A stretch of DNA of 64,000 bases. Source: Sphingobacterium sp. SGR-19. Its GTDB lineage: Bacteria > Bacteroidota > Bacteroidia > Sphingobacteriales > Sphingobacteriaceae. Shown in pieces: positions 36,108 through 46,000 of the stretch; positions within the stretch are counted from its first letter, which is position 1, and each line of letters starts with the position of its first letter. Where the stretch lies: positions 62,001 to 126,000 of the forward strand of contig NZ_JAAKGS010000008.1 of NCBI RefSeq assembly GCF_011043555.1. Direction: 5' to 3'. A program made the translations under genes and the position numbers. The notes under the pieces are model-generated. The model was not told the origin of the DNA. It saw nothing but the letters and a program-made list of their open reading frames with translations, and did no database searches.

Positions 36108-36887
36108 TTATTTATGCTTTGCTGCGTAGTCTTTTGGGCTGATCCCGAATTGTTTTTGGAAATTTCGCGAAAAATGAGAAGCCGTACTGAAGCCGAGTAG
36201 ATTCGCGACCTCATAAACCTTATATTCGCCGTCCAACAAGAGTTGAGAGGCTTTGTTCAATCGTGTAAGATTGATTAATTCATTGGGAGATAAATCCGAT
36301 AATACCTTAATTTTTCGATAAAGTGTTGGTCTGCTCATATACAGCCGGTCTGCCAACATATCTACACAGAGCGAGGGGTCGGCCATATTTTCCAAAATCA
36401 ATTTATTGAGCTTTTTTAAGAAGGCTTGGTCTGATTTATTGTGGCCGCTGATATCCAATGGACTGGTAGGTATCCGCTGGAAATGCTCTTTTACATGTTT
36501 TCTATTACGCAACAGACTCGCTATTTGAGCCTCCAGGAAGTTAGGTGAAAAAGGCTTCTCGATATAGGCATCCGCTCCATATTCCAAACCTTCTATTTTG
36601 GACTGTAAACTGTTCTTCGCCGTCAACATAATAAAAGGGATATGGCTATACTTTTCGTCTTCTTTCAGCTTCGTACAAAATTCATAGCCGTTTAATAGGG
36701 GCATCATGATATCGCTGACGATCAGGTCTACATCATGAGTATGCACATATGCTAGGGCCTCTTGTCCATTTAAGGCTTTTACTACCTTGTACTTTTCCTC
36801 TAAGTCGTCCGCTATGAAGTCGAGGATGTCCTCATGGTCATCTGCTAACAAAATAACGGATTTTTCTATTCCAAAATCAATATGCAT
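36108..36887 (-). CDS. Response regulator with REC and AraC-type DNA-binding domain
   Basis: A 259-residue cytoplasmic regulator. REC domain at about 10-125: acidic pair D16-D17, phosphoacceptor D59 in DLIVSDIMMPLLNGYEF, and K in YIEKPF. A linker follows, then an AraC HTH at about 160-259 (LADRLYMSRPTLYRKIKVL, EVANLLGFSTASHFSRNFQKQFGISPKDYA). This equals the C-terminal third of a Bacteroidota hybrid two-component protein (HTCS), but it is a separate gene: the kinase ends TAA, then 5 nt, then ATG in another frame. It probably acts on the 21-bp repeat sites in this region. Confidence 0.9.
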   Translation of the reverse strand: MHIDFGIEKSVILLADDHEDILDFIADDLEEKYKVVKALNGQEALAYVHTHDVDLIVSDIMMPLLNGYEFCTKLKEDEKYSHIPFIMLTAKNSLQSKIEGLEYGADAYIEKPFSPNFLEAQIASLLRNRKHVKEHFQRIPTSPLDISGHNKSDQAFLKKLNKLILENMADPSLCVDMLADRLYMSRPTLYRKIKVLSDLSPNELINLTRLNKASQLLLDGEYKVYEVANLLGFSTASHFSRNFQKQFGISPKDYAAKHK

Positions 36888-36892
36888 AGTAC

Positions 36893-39800
36893 TTATAATG
36901 GTATCTCTAAAACAAATATATTCAAATTTTCTGAATTCTTTTTGTATGCCAATGTGCCTCCATGCAAGGAAACAAACGAATAAGCTAAAGCTAGGCCCAG
37001 CCCGGAACCCTTTACGCGATAATGTGTGCTGGCGCGCTGAAAAGGTTCGAAAATCTGGGTCTTCTCTTCGTCAGACAGTAAGATACCATCGTTTTTTATC
37101 TCGATGCAGAAGCATTCGCTATCGGCTATTTTGTATAGGTTTACGAAGACGTGCTTTTCTGCGTATTTAAAGGCATTTGACAGGAGGTTGGAAAGAATTT
37201 TATACATGGCTTCAATATCTATGTTCGCCTCCAACTTTCGATCCAATGATTTAGACACCTTAATTTTTTTGCTTTCTATCAGGGGAGCAAAATCTTGCAA
37301 ACATATCAAAATAAGCGAACTGACCGATTGCTTTTTTAGCTTTAGAGAAAATTCATTGCTTTCTACCTTTCTGAAATCCAGCAGGTTGTCTGTCATGGAA
37401 AGTAGTTTCTCTGTGTTTTGATGGATTGTCTTTAGCCATTTTCCGGACTTTTTTGGTTCGGCGCCCAACATTATTTTTTCAAGTGGCGCTTTGATCAGTG
37501 TTAAAGGCGTTTTAATGTCGTGTGTGATCTGCATAAAAAAATCCATCTTCGCCTTATAGAGCTCTTTTTCCTTATAAGCTTTGATTTTTTCTAACCGTCG
37601 CCTATTTTTTTCTTTCATCTTATGGTCATACCAGTACAGCATCATACCGATTAAGCCTACAGAAAATAGGACGTAAATAATATAGGCCGGGACGCTGGCC
37701 CAGAAGGGTGGAAGTATCGTAATTTTTAACGATTTTATTTTTGAAATCGGCGTTTTGTTGGCGTCGGAAGCCATGACTTCAAATGTATATTTCCCAGGGG
37801 GAATCTTCGTGAAGTTTGCTTTCGTATTATTTCTTAAGAAGGTCCACGTGGTATCCAATCCGACTAATCTATACAGGTAGGATGTTGCATTCGCTGATGC
37901 AAAATTTAGCGCTACGAAATCGAAGCTGATCGTCGATTCATCGTAAGGCAATTTTATTTCATCCGTGTAGAGGATAGATTTCGACAGTGCACCTTTTTTG
38001 TCCTGTATCGTCAACTCCTGTTGGTTCGACTGGATACCGGTGATATAAATAGGGGTATCAAAATCTGTTTTATAAAGGTCCGTGATAGATGACGGGTCAA
38101 ATCGTATCAACCCTTTCGATGCTCCAAAATAGAGCAAGCCATTTGTATCTTTAAAGGCAGAATTATAGTTGAACTGAAGGTCTAATAGGCCATGTTCTAA
38201 ACTATACTTTTCGATCCGATGAGAGCGAATATTCATTTTTACCAGCCCCCTAGTTGTCGATATCCAAAGATTTTCTGAATTGTCTTCCAGCATCGCCAAG
38301 ATCAGATTACTGGGAAGTCCATCTTTGGAGGTGAAGCGTTTAAAGGATTGGTTGGACTTGTCGTATATGCATAAACCACTCTCGGTGGCTACCCAGATTT
38401 GTCCTTTTGAATCCTGAAAGACACGATTAACACGATTGCTGCTGATCGAGAAAGGATCTTTAGGGTCATGTACATACCGAGTGGGCTTTTGCTCGCCGTG
38501 GGGGAGCATGTATAGTCCGTCACGCCAGGTTGTAAACCATAGTGTCTGGTTTTTGTCTTCAAAAATAGACGTAAAAAATACATGACCGGGGGCGCCTTTA
38601 AAGCGGATAAATTGATCCTCTCCAGGTATAAATTGAAAAATTCCAGGTGCTGTTGCTAGTAGAATATCGCCTTTTGACGTTTTATAGATATGATAGATAA
38701 AGTTACTTTTGAGCGCTTGGTCGGTGTTGTTCGAATCAAAATGTTTAATGACTTTTTTCTTTCGTATATCGATCACATCGAGTCCTTGAAAAAATGTGCC
38801 GATCAGTAAGCTATCACCTGTGATAAGCAACCCATGTATATTGGTGTGTGCGAGGCCATTTTCTGGACCAAAATTACGGAATTGATTTGTTTTCTGATCC
38901 CAGAAGCTCAAGCCCTGATCCTCTGTACCGATCCATATATTGTGTTGGTCGTCTTCAACAATCTCTCGTACTGCGTGTCCACCGATAGCATTAGGCGAAT
39001 TTCGAGGGAATATCTTCTCAAACAAATTATGCTGCGGATGGTAATAGTTAATCCCGCCGAAAAAAGTACCAATCCATATCCCATCTCTATTGTCTTTCAT
39101 AACGGAATAAACAGCATTATCCGAAAGGCTCCACGGATTATCTTTTTCATGAATAATATGTATTGTTTTATTCTTGCTTATTTCATGGACGAGCAAGCCA
39201 CTTTCTGTTCCAATCCAGAGCTGATCTTTGCTTATTTGTTCTATTTCTCGTACATAGAGGGGTTTGTTGCCCATCTTTTTGATGACGTGTTGCGTTTTAT
39301 TGTCTTTCCGATTCCATTTGTAAACCCCGTGATGAGATGTGCCAATCCACATATCGTTATTATCGTCGACGAAAAGTTCCTCAACGCCGCCCGTGAATTG
39401 TTTGTCATTGGAAAATTTATACTCTTTCCCGCTGTTAACATGACAAATACTTTCTTTTAGGCCTATCCATACTTCGCCCTGCTTATCGATGCAGAAAGCG
39501 TGGGTAGGTTCTTTCCGTTGCTTGGCATAGGTTTCATCAATTTGCTCTGTAGTTGGGTTATATTTGTAAAGGCGGCTATTGGATATAAACCAGATATTGC
39601 CCCCCGGGTCCTCGTCAATTTGTAAAGTTTCACTTTTCTTGATCTTATCGAATAGCGAAAATTCCTCTTGTTGGGGATCATAGATGTAAATACCTTGATC
39701 CGTTCCCACCCAAATTTCGTTCGTTTTACGCACCATAAGGCTGTGGATGAGGTTACTCCCCAAACTGTTTTCATTTTCCGACTCATGAAAAAAGTTTTTG

Positions 39801-40003
39801 AAGCGATACCCATCAAACCGGTTCAATCCATCTCTTGTACCAAACCAGATAAACCCGTCCTGATCCTGTACACTGCATAATATCGCGTTGTTGGATAGTC
39901 CCCTATTTACTTGAAAATGATTGAAATAATAGGGAGATACGGCTCCTTTGAGAAACGTATGGACAAAAAACAGCGACAGAAACAACCAACATTTTGCGGA
40001 CAT
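36893..40003 (-). CDS. Sensor histidine kinase with two-component-regulator propeller (HTCS without output domains)
   Basis: A 1036-residue inner-membrane kinase. After a signal peptide come two seven-bladed periplasmic propellers built of Reg_prop repeats (many copies of W-x-G-T and G-L-x-x-F/Y; about 30-690). A Y_Y_Y domain (about 700-775, ending PPGKYTFEVMA), a membrane helix (about 780-800), HisKA with phosphoacceptor H828 (MQITHDIKTPLTLIKAPL), and HATPase (NLLSNAFKYAEKHV, KNDGILLSDEEK, GSGLGLALAYSFVSLHGG) follow. In HTCS proteins the periplasmic propeller binds an oligosaccharide. No receiver domain is fused, unlike typical HTCS proteins; the separate regulator follows 5 nt later. It lies between two PULs. 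Confidence 0.92.
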   Translation of the reverse strand: MSAKCWLFLSLFFVHTFLKGAVSPYYFNHFQVNRGLSNNAILCSVQDQDGFIWFGTRDGLNRFDGYRFKNFFHESENENSLGSNLIHSLMVRKTNEIWVGTDQGIYIYDPQQEEFSLFDKIKKSETLQIDEDPGGNIWFISNSRLYKYNPTTEQIDETYAKQRKEPTHAFCIDKQGEVWIGLKESICHVNSGKEYKFSNDKQFTGGVEELFVDDNNDMWIGTSHHGVYKWNRKDNKTQHVIKKMGNKPLYVREIEQISKDQLWIGTESGLLVHEISKNKTIHIIHEKDNPWSLSDNAVYSVMKDNRDGIWIGTFFGGINYYHPQHNLFEKIFPRNSPNAIGGHAVREIVEDDQHNIWIGTEDQGLSFWDQKTNQFRNFGPENGLAHTNIHGLLITGDSLLIGTFFQGLDVIDIRKKKVIKHFDSNNTDQALKSNFIYHIYKTSKGDILLATAPGIFQFIPGEDQFIRFKGAPGHVFFTSIFEDKNQTLWFTTWRDGLYMLPHGEQKPTRYVHDPKDPFSISSNRVNRVFQDSKGQIWVATESGLCIYDKSNQSFKRFTSKDGLPSNLILAMLEDNSENLWISTTRGLVKMNIRSHRIEKYSLEHGLLDLQFNYNSAFKDTNGLLYFGASKGLIRFDPSSITDLYKTDFDTPIYITGIQSNQQELTIQDKKGALSKSILYTDEIKLPYDESTISFDFVALNFASANATSYLYRLVGLDTTWTFLRNNTKANFTKIPPGKYTFEVMASDANKTPISKIKSLKITILPPFWASVPAYIIYVLFSVGLIGMMLYWYDHKMKEKNRRRLEKIKAYKEKELYKAKMDFFMQITHDIKTPLTLIKAPLEKIMLGAEPKKSGKWLKTIHQNTEKLLSMTDNLLDFRKVESNEFSLKLKKQSVSSLILICLQDFAPLIESKKIKVSKSLDRKLEANIDIEAMYKILSNLLSNAFKYAEKHVFVNLYKIADSECFCIEIKNDGILLSDEEKTQIFEPFQRASTHYRVKGSGLGLALAYSFVSLHGGTLAYKKNSENLNIFVLEIPL

Positions 40004-40066
40004 GTAAACAGGTTTATCTTATAAAAATAGGAGAAGTTTTTATAATAGGCAATGGAAAATGACTTT

Positions 40067-40098
40067 TGAGACAAATTCCGGTTATAATGAGACGATTT
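40067..40098. promoter_or_regulatory. Tandem 21-bp direct repeat in the histidine kinase/galM gap
   Basis: TGAGACAAATT at 40067 and TGAGACGATTT at 40088 start exactly 21 nt apart, two helical turns, as expected for an AraC-type dimer site. The second half-site ends 63 nt before the galM ATG and the array is also 64 nt from the kinase start, so it could control both divergent genes. Confidence 0.55.
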
Positions 40099-40161
40099 TG
40101 ATTGCAATAGCTTAGATTTTTTAACATATTTGAGCTTTTATAAACCCTACTACACGTCACT

Positions 40162-41301
40162 ATGAAGAAGACATCATTGTTTATCATACTCTTATCCACT
40201 TTTTTAGGATCGTGTCAGGATACGGACACGCAGAAAACTATTTCCGGTCTTGAACGAAAAAACTTTCAACAACAAGTGAAGGGTAAGCAAACGGATTTAT
40301 ATGCATTGAAGAATGCATCCGGGGCAGAAGTGTGTATAACGAACTATGGTGGCCGCATTGTGTCCCTGTCTGTGCCCGATCGAGAAAATCAACTCCAGGA
40401 TGTGGTGTTGGGGTTTGACAACATTGATGAATATCTCGCGAAACCCTCATCTTTTGGCGCCACCGTCGGCCGGGTAGCAAATAGGATTGCAAATGGAAAA
40501 TTTGTGCTCGATGGAGATACGATTACATTGGATCGCAATAACGGCGAACATACGATTCACGGCGGAACAGAAGGGTGGCAGAACCAAGTGTTTGACGCGG
40601 AACAGCCATCAGATAGTGTGCTTGTGCTGCGTTATGTATCTAAAGACGGAGAAGCAGGCTTCCCTGGACAGGTGCAGGTTAAAGTAACCTTTAGTTTAAG
40701 CGAAGAGAATGCATTAAAAATAGACTATTTCGCAGAAACAGACAAGAAGACTGTTATCAACATGACGAACCATAGTTTCTTTAATTTGTCTGGTAACCCC
40801 GAGAAAAACATATTGGATCATACGCTTTTAGTCCATGCAGATGCCTATACACCGCTGAACGAACAGCTGATCACTACAGGTAAGTTGGAACCGCTAGTCG
40901 GTACGCCCTTTGATTTTACACGTCCTATCTCCATTAAGGAGGCACTAATGAAAGACAGCTCGCATGCCCAAGTACAGCTTGCACAGGGATTTGATCACAA
41001 CTACGTTCTGCGGACAGATGGAAACTTGTCTCATGTTGCAGCTGAGGTATACGCCCCTACTACGGGTATCTCGCTTTATGTGTATACGACAGAACCGGGT
41101 CTGCAAGTGTACACGGGTAATATGTTAGACGGCTCGCGAATAGGTAAGAAAGGAGTGGCTTACAATAAGCAGACTGGCCTCTGTCTGGAGCCGCAGCATT
41201 ATCCCGACACACCGAATAAGCCGGAATGGCCGACGACAATATTGGACCCGGGGGAGCAATATACAAGTACCACCATCTATCAGTTTGGTATTCAGAATTA
41301 A
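40162..41301 (+). CDS. galM: Aldose 1-epimerase (mutarotase), lipoprotein
   Basis: Interconverts alpha and beta anomers of aldoses such as galactose. The 379-residue protein has a lipobox (LGSC, C18), so unlike the cytoplasmic enzyme it is probably exported and anchored in the envelope. Family motifs: FGATVGRVANRIANGKF, GEHTIHGGTEGWQNQVFD (first catalytic-site histidine), MTNHSFFNLSG, and the acidic residue in TGLCLEPQHYPDTPN. It sits at the head of PUL2 behind 21-bp direct repeats rather than with galT-galK, suggesting it processes sugars released by this locus. A terminator follows, so it is a single-gene unit. Confidence 0.93.
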   Translation: MKKTSLFIILLSTFLGSCQDTDTQKTISGLERKNFQQQVKGKQTDLYALKNASGAEVCITNYGGRIVSLSVPDRENQLQDVVLGFDNIDEYLAKPSSFGATVGRVANRIANGKFVLDGDTITLDRNNGEHTIHGGTEGWQNQVFDAEQPSDSVLVLRYVSKDGEAGFPGQVQVKVTFSLSEENALKIDYFAETDKKTVINMTNHSFFNLSGNPEKNILDHTLLVHADAYTPLNEQLITTGKLEPLVGTPFDFTRPISIKEALMKDSSHAQVQLAQGFDHNYVLRTDGNLSHVAAEVYAPTTGISLYVYTTEPGLQVYTGNMLDGSRIGKKGVAYNKQTGLCLEPQHYPDTPNKPEWPTTILDPGEQYTSTTIYQFGIQN

Positions 41302-41326
41302 GCATTCAACCTACCTAGGTTAATAG

Positions 41327-41360
41327 AAAGCGATGTAGATTTTATCTCATCGCTTTTTTT
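41327..41360 (+). terminator. Terminator after galM
   Basis: AAAGCGATG (41327-41335) pairs with CATCGCTTT (41348-41356); inner AGAT/ATCT also pair, with one bulge, and a T run follows to 41360. Confidence 0.82.
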
Positions 41361-41371
41361 ATGTTACTGAT

Positions 41372-41424
41372 TGATACGATTATGCAAAAAAATGAGACAA
41401 TTTAACGGGTTATTGAAATCACCT
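41372..41424 (+). promoter_or_regulatory. Three direct repeats at 21-bp period upstream of PUL2
   Basis: TGATACGATTA at 41372, TGAGACAATTT at 41393 and TGAAATCACCT at 41414 start exactly 21 nt apart. The middle copy is a near match to sites at 31197, 40067 and 40088. This is the best candidate operator of the split two-component system on the PUL2 operon; the ATG is about 200 nt away, leaving room for a long leader. Confidence 0.55.
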
Positions 41425-41625
41425 TTCTATAACATTGTATCAGCAATTAGAAATCGAAATTGGTGATGATGAAGTAACACCGACTGACTAGGTAGATCTA
41501 AGAATCTCACTTATTTTAAGAATAAATCATATTGGAGCGGTCTAATGATTTTGTGCAACCGTACCAATGTGGACAATATATCACGCAGACGCTAACATGA
41601 AAGAAAAAATTTAACCAATATAAAA

Positions 41626-43062
41626 ATGTATATGAAAGTAGAGAAAATGAGTAAAAGATGGCGGCCATTCCAGGGAATATGGCTCGTCATGATGATGCTT
41701 TGCTTTGTGCAGTGTAAAGAAAGTAGCGAGGGGGATCCGGCGGTAGATTTTGATCCGTCGAAACCGATCACCGTGACGGATTTTCTTCCCAAAGAAGGCG
41801 GGTCGGGAAGCAATTTGGTTATTTACGGAGACAACTTCGGGAGCGATGTATCGCGTTTAAAGGTGGTCATCGGCGGGAAGTCAGCAAAAGTGGTCAATGT
41901 AAAAGGCAAAAGTTTGTACTGTATCGTGCCATCAGAAGCCTTTGATGGCGATATACACGTATCCGTATTAGATGAACAAGGAGAAGAGCTTGTTCAGACG
42001 TCTGCAACAGAGAATTTTGTTTATGTACCAAAGTGGATTGTTTCCGATTTTATCGGCACCTATTATGAGGTGGATAATGATTTTGAAGAAAAAGAGGGAC
42101 CGTTCGATGATTGTGGAGCCTTTAAAGGGGTATCTTGGTTAACCTTTGACCCGCTAAACCCAAACCATCTTTATTTCTCGGCAGACAATCACAGTGCGCG
42201 TTTAATCGATTTTGAAGAAGAATGGGTCAGTTATTTTCGGCATGGATTCTCTAGGGTGACGGCCATTAACTGGAAACTCAATGGGGATCGGGATATGATT
42301 GTTTCAGATAACCATGCCAGCAATACGCGAAATGCACACTATATCTTTTCCCGATCGTCTGGATTTCAACAAAGTACTGCCATTAATCAACCAGCTCGCG
42401 GCGTACAAGGTGCTATGGTCCATCCCGTAAACGGTGAGTTTTATTATTCGCTTTTTCGTGCAGGTGAGATACACCGATATGATTTTGCTACAGAACAAGG
42501 CAATTTGGCCTTTCCTAATCCATATAATTCGGTGGCTATTTTTATGGTTGTTCATCCTTCTGGCGACTACGCTTATATTACGAATTATAACACCCATTAT
42601 ATTTTACGTAGTGATTACGACTATACTAGAAAGACATTTAAAGCACCCTATCCCGTGGCTGGTGGATCGCAGAACGCGGGTTGGCTTGACGGAGTGGGAA
42701 CCAATGCGCGACTAAATCACCCCGCACAAGGGGTCTTTGTGAAGAATCCAGACTACGAAGAGCAGGGCGGCGACCAGTACGACTATTATTTCTGTGACGC
42801 ATCCAATCATTGCATTCGTATATTAACACCCCGAGGACGCGTAAGCACGTTTGCCGGCCGCGGAAATAACGGTACGAATGGATACGCAAATGGTGATCTC
42901 CGTCTGGAGGCACGTTTCGATACTCCCAAAGCAATTGCATATGACGAATTGAGGCAATGCTTTTACGTGGGTGATACCAATAATTGGATTATTCGGAAAA
43001 TTGCAAAAGAAACGCCCGACGAAAGCGAAGAAGAAATTGTGGATGAGGCAGCCGAACAATAA
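41626..43062 (+). CDS. IPT/TIG and NHL-propeller surface lipoprotein
   Basis: A 478-residue lipoprotein (lipobox CFVQC, C30). An IPT/TIG immunoglobulin-like domain (about 47-135: ITVTDFLPKEGGSGSNLVIYGDNFGSD, KVVIGGKSAKVVNVKGKSLYCIVP) is followed by a six-bladed NHL-type propeller (about 140-460: WLDGVGTNARLNHPAQGVFV, YFCDASNHCIRILTPRGRVSTFAGRG, FYVGDTNNWIIRKIAKE). The tail is acidic. Such proteins are common beside SusCD and are thought to bind glycan at the surface. It precedes susC by 16 nt, so it is cotranscribed and probably an accessory binding protein. ATGs at 41632 and 41647 are also possible starts. Confidence 0.82.
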   Translation: MYMKVEKMSKRWRPFQGIWLVMMMLCFVQCKESSEGDPAVDFDPSKPITVTDFLPKEGGSGSNLVIYGDNFGSDVSRLKVVIGGKSAKVVNVKGKSLYCIVPSEAFDGDIHVSVLDEQGEELVQTSATENFVYVPKWIVSDFIGTYYEVDNDFEEKEGPFDDCGAFKGVSWLTFDPLNPNHLYFSADNHSARLIDFEEEWVSYFRHGFSRVTAINWKLNGDRDMIVSDNHASNTRNAHYIFSRSSGFQQSTAINQPARGVQGAMVHPVNGEFYYSLFRAGEIHRYDFATEQGNLAFPNPYNSVAIFMVVHPSGDYAYITNYNTHYILRSDYDYTRKTFKAPYPVAGGSQNAGWLDGVGTNARLNHPAQGVFVKNPDYEEQGGDQYDYYFCDASNHCIRILTPRGRVSTFAGRGNNGTNGYANGDLRLEARFDTPKAIAYDELRQCFYVGDTNNWIIRKIAKETPDESEEEIVDEAAEQ

Positions 43063-43078
43063 CCAATAAAATAAAATT

Positions 43079-46000
43079 ATGATAATGAAGAATTTGATAA
43101 TGCTAACATGCGTTGTTTTCTTGAGTATGATTGCTAAAACGCACGCGCAGGAAGGAGCTTCGCAGGAGGAAATAACCATTCTGGGTGTGGTAACCAATGT
43201 AAAAAAAGAGCCGCTTGCTGGTGTCAATGTATCGATTAGTAACGTGCCAGGACTCGGTGCCATTACGGACGAAGCCGGAAAATATAGTCTTAAGATGCGT
43301 CGTTACCAAACCGCGGTCTTTACATTCGTTGGATATGATACTGTAGAGGTACTGTTAAATGAACAAAAACAGATCAATGTTACCATGTTGGAGTCTGATG
43401 CCAGCGTGCTCAATGAAGTGGTGGTGACCGCCACGGGAAATCAACGCCGGATTGCAGTTACGGGCGCAATTACTACCGTGGATGTAGAACGTTTAAAATC
43501 AAACCCATCGACCTCTATGGTGGACGCTCTTGCCGGACAGGTGCCGGGTGTGATGGCGATGCAGACATCGGGAAGACCCGGCGCGGTTTCCGAATTTTGG
43601 ATACGCAGCATTTCGACGTTTGGGGGTGGTAGTGCCGCACTAGTATTGGTCGACGGTTTCGAAAGGGATATCAACGAAGTCAATGTGGAAGATGTAGAAT
43701 CCTTTACTGTTTTAAAAGATGCTTCCGCCACCGCCATATACGGTAGCCGCGGAGCAAACGGGGTCATCTTGATTAATACCAAACGCGGTAAAGATGGGAA
43801 GGTGAGTATTAACGCTAAGACGGAAGGTTTTTTAAGTTCCTTTACGCAGCTCCCTGATTTTGTAGACGGGTACACATATGCCTCCATGGCCAATGAAGCC
43901 AAGACCACCCGCAATCAGGAGCCGTTGTATTCGGAGGCAGAACTAGAAATCCTCCGTTTAGGGTTGGATCCTGATCTGTTGCCTGATGTAGATTGGATGG
44001 ACGTGCTGATGCGAGATGCCGCTTACAGCCAGCGTCATGTATTGAACTTAAGGGGAGGTGGGAGTACCGCACGATATTATGTTTCTGGTGGGTACCAAAA
44101 TCAACAGGGAATGTACAAAGTAGATAAAGCTTTGAAAGATTACAATACCAATACGAATTTCAAAAGGTATACTTATCGTCTCTCCGTAGACATGGATGTT
44201 ACAAAATCGACATTGTTAAGAGCAGGTGTTTCCGGTTCCTTACGTCAGAAGAATGATCCCGGTATCGGCACGGATGCTATCTGGACTTCGTTGATGGGGT
44301 ATAACCCCGTTATGTTTCCGATAACTTATTCAGACGGGAAGATACCTTCATGGTCGAGTTCAAGTGGTAATCTTAATCCTTGGGTTCAAGGGACGATGAC
44401 CGGATATGACGAAAATTGGACGAATAATATCCAAACGACTTTAAACTTAGAGCAGAACCTGAAGTTCATTACACCAGGACTAAGATTTATTGCACGATAT
44501 GGTTATGATACCAATAACCATAACTGGATTAAACGGCTTAAACTCCCCGAATTGTGGAATGTGGCTCGTTTTCGTAACAATGGTGAGCTCGTGTTTACAC
44601 GTGTTTCTGAAGAGCAGATAATGACGCAAACATCTGGATCCAATGGCGAACGGCGGGATTTTTTTGAATGGGACCTCATCTATAACAAAAATATCAGGAA
44701 GCATCATTTTGGCGCCATTGCCAAATACATGCAGTCATCCAAGGTGTTTACGCAAGGAATAGGAAGTGACCTTAAAAACGGTATCGCACGGCGTATTCAA
44801 GGTTTGTCGGGACGTGTTAATTACAACTTTGATCGTCGATACTTTGTGGATTTTAACTTTGGGTACACGGGTTCCGAAAATTTCCACCGCGATCATCGAT
44901 TTGGGTTTTTTCCGGCCTTTTCCGGTGCATGGAACGTAGCTGAAGAGCCTTTCTTAAGAGATGCAGAATGGGTGGATATGTTTAAAATCCGTTATTCACA
45001 TGGGAAAACCGGTAACGATAATTTAGGAGATACTCGTTTCCCGTATTTGTATGATATTGAAACAATCGTTAATGAAGATGGCGACCCCTCTGGCGGCTAT
45101 AACTTTGGCGATATCCAATCCCCCAATTATCGCGGAGGGATGCGCTATAGTTCGGTTTCGTCCCCACATGTTTCTTGGGAGGTTGCAACAAAAAAAGACC
45201 TTGGGATTGACTTCTCTTTATTTCAAGACAAATTTTCCGGCGTGCTTGATCTATTTTCTGAGCGGCGAGAAGGTATCTACATGACCCGTGAGTTTCTACC
45301 GAGTTTTGTTGGTCTTGAAGGAAATACCTCTGGAAATGTGGGTGCGGTTGATGTCCGAGGTTTTGATGGTAACGTTGCTTTTAAACAACGGGTAAATAAC
45401 GTTAATTTCACATTGCGTGGAAATATGACCTATAGCAAAAATGAAATATTAGAGCGGGACGAGCAAAACACAATTTATGATTACCGCCTACAACAAGGTC
45501 ATCGAGTAGGTCAGGCCCGTGGGTTAATCGCTTTAGGACTCTTTAAAGATTACGATGATATCCGCAATAGTCCAACGCAGACGTTCGGCGAGGTGATGCC
45601 GGGCGATATCAAATACAAAGATATTAATGGGGATGGTATTGTGGACGATACGGATGTGGCAGCTATCGGGGCTACTGTTAGACCTAATTTAATTTATGGA
45701 TTTGGTCTCTCTGCCAATTGGAAAGGATTGGATATCAACATGCATTTCCAGGGTTCGGGAAAATCAAGCTTCTTTATTAATGGTACTACAGTCTATATGT
45801 TCCAAGGTGGACCAGCCGGTGAAGGTTGGGGAAATATCCTTAGTCAAATGGCTTATGGTAATCGTTGGGTGCTTGGAGAAAACGAGGATCCGAATGCGGA
45901 TTACCCAAGACTAAGCTACGGAGGTAATCCTAACAACTACAGAGCTTCTACATACTGGCTAAGAGACGGATCCTATTTGCGTCTAAAAACGCTGGATATC

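Larger units (their letters stand above)
41302..41625. other. Intergenic region galM-TIG/NHL gene with terminator and operator
   Basis: This 324-nt gap holds the galM terminator, then three 21-bp direct repeats, then about 200 nt without clear structure before the next ATG. I saw no coding frame and no convincing TAnnTTTG box. Confidence 0.6.

Noticed and set aside
36885..36895. Possible frameshift splitting one HTCS gene
   Set aside because: The kinase has a proper end after HATPase, and the regulator has its own ATG 5 nt later in another frame with a normal REC start; no coding continuity across the junction was visible.
38834..39460. A 208-codon + strand open frame inside the histidine kinase
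   Set aside because: Antisense shadow of the propeller repeats, with no start signal or homology.
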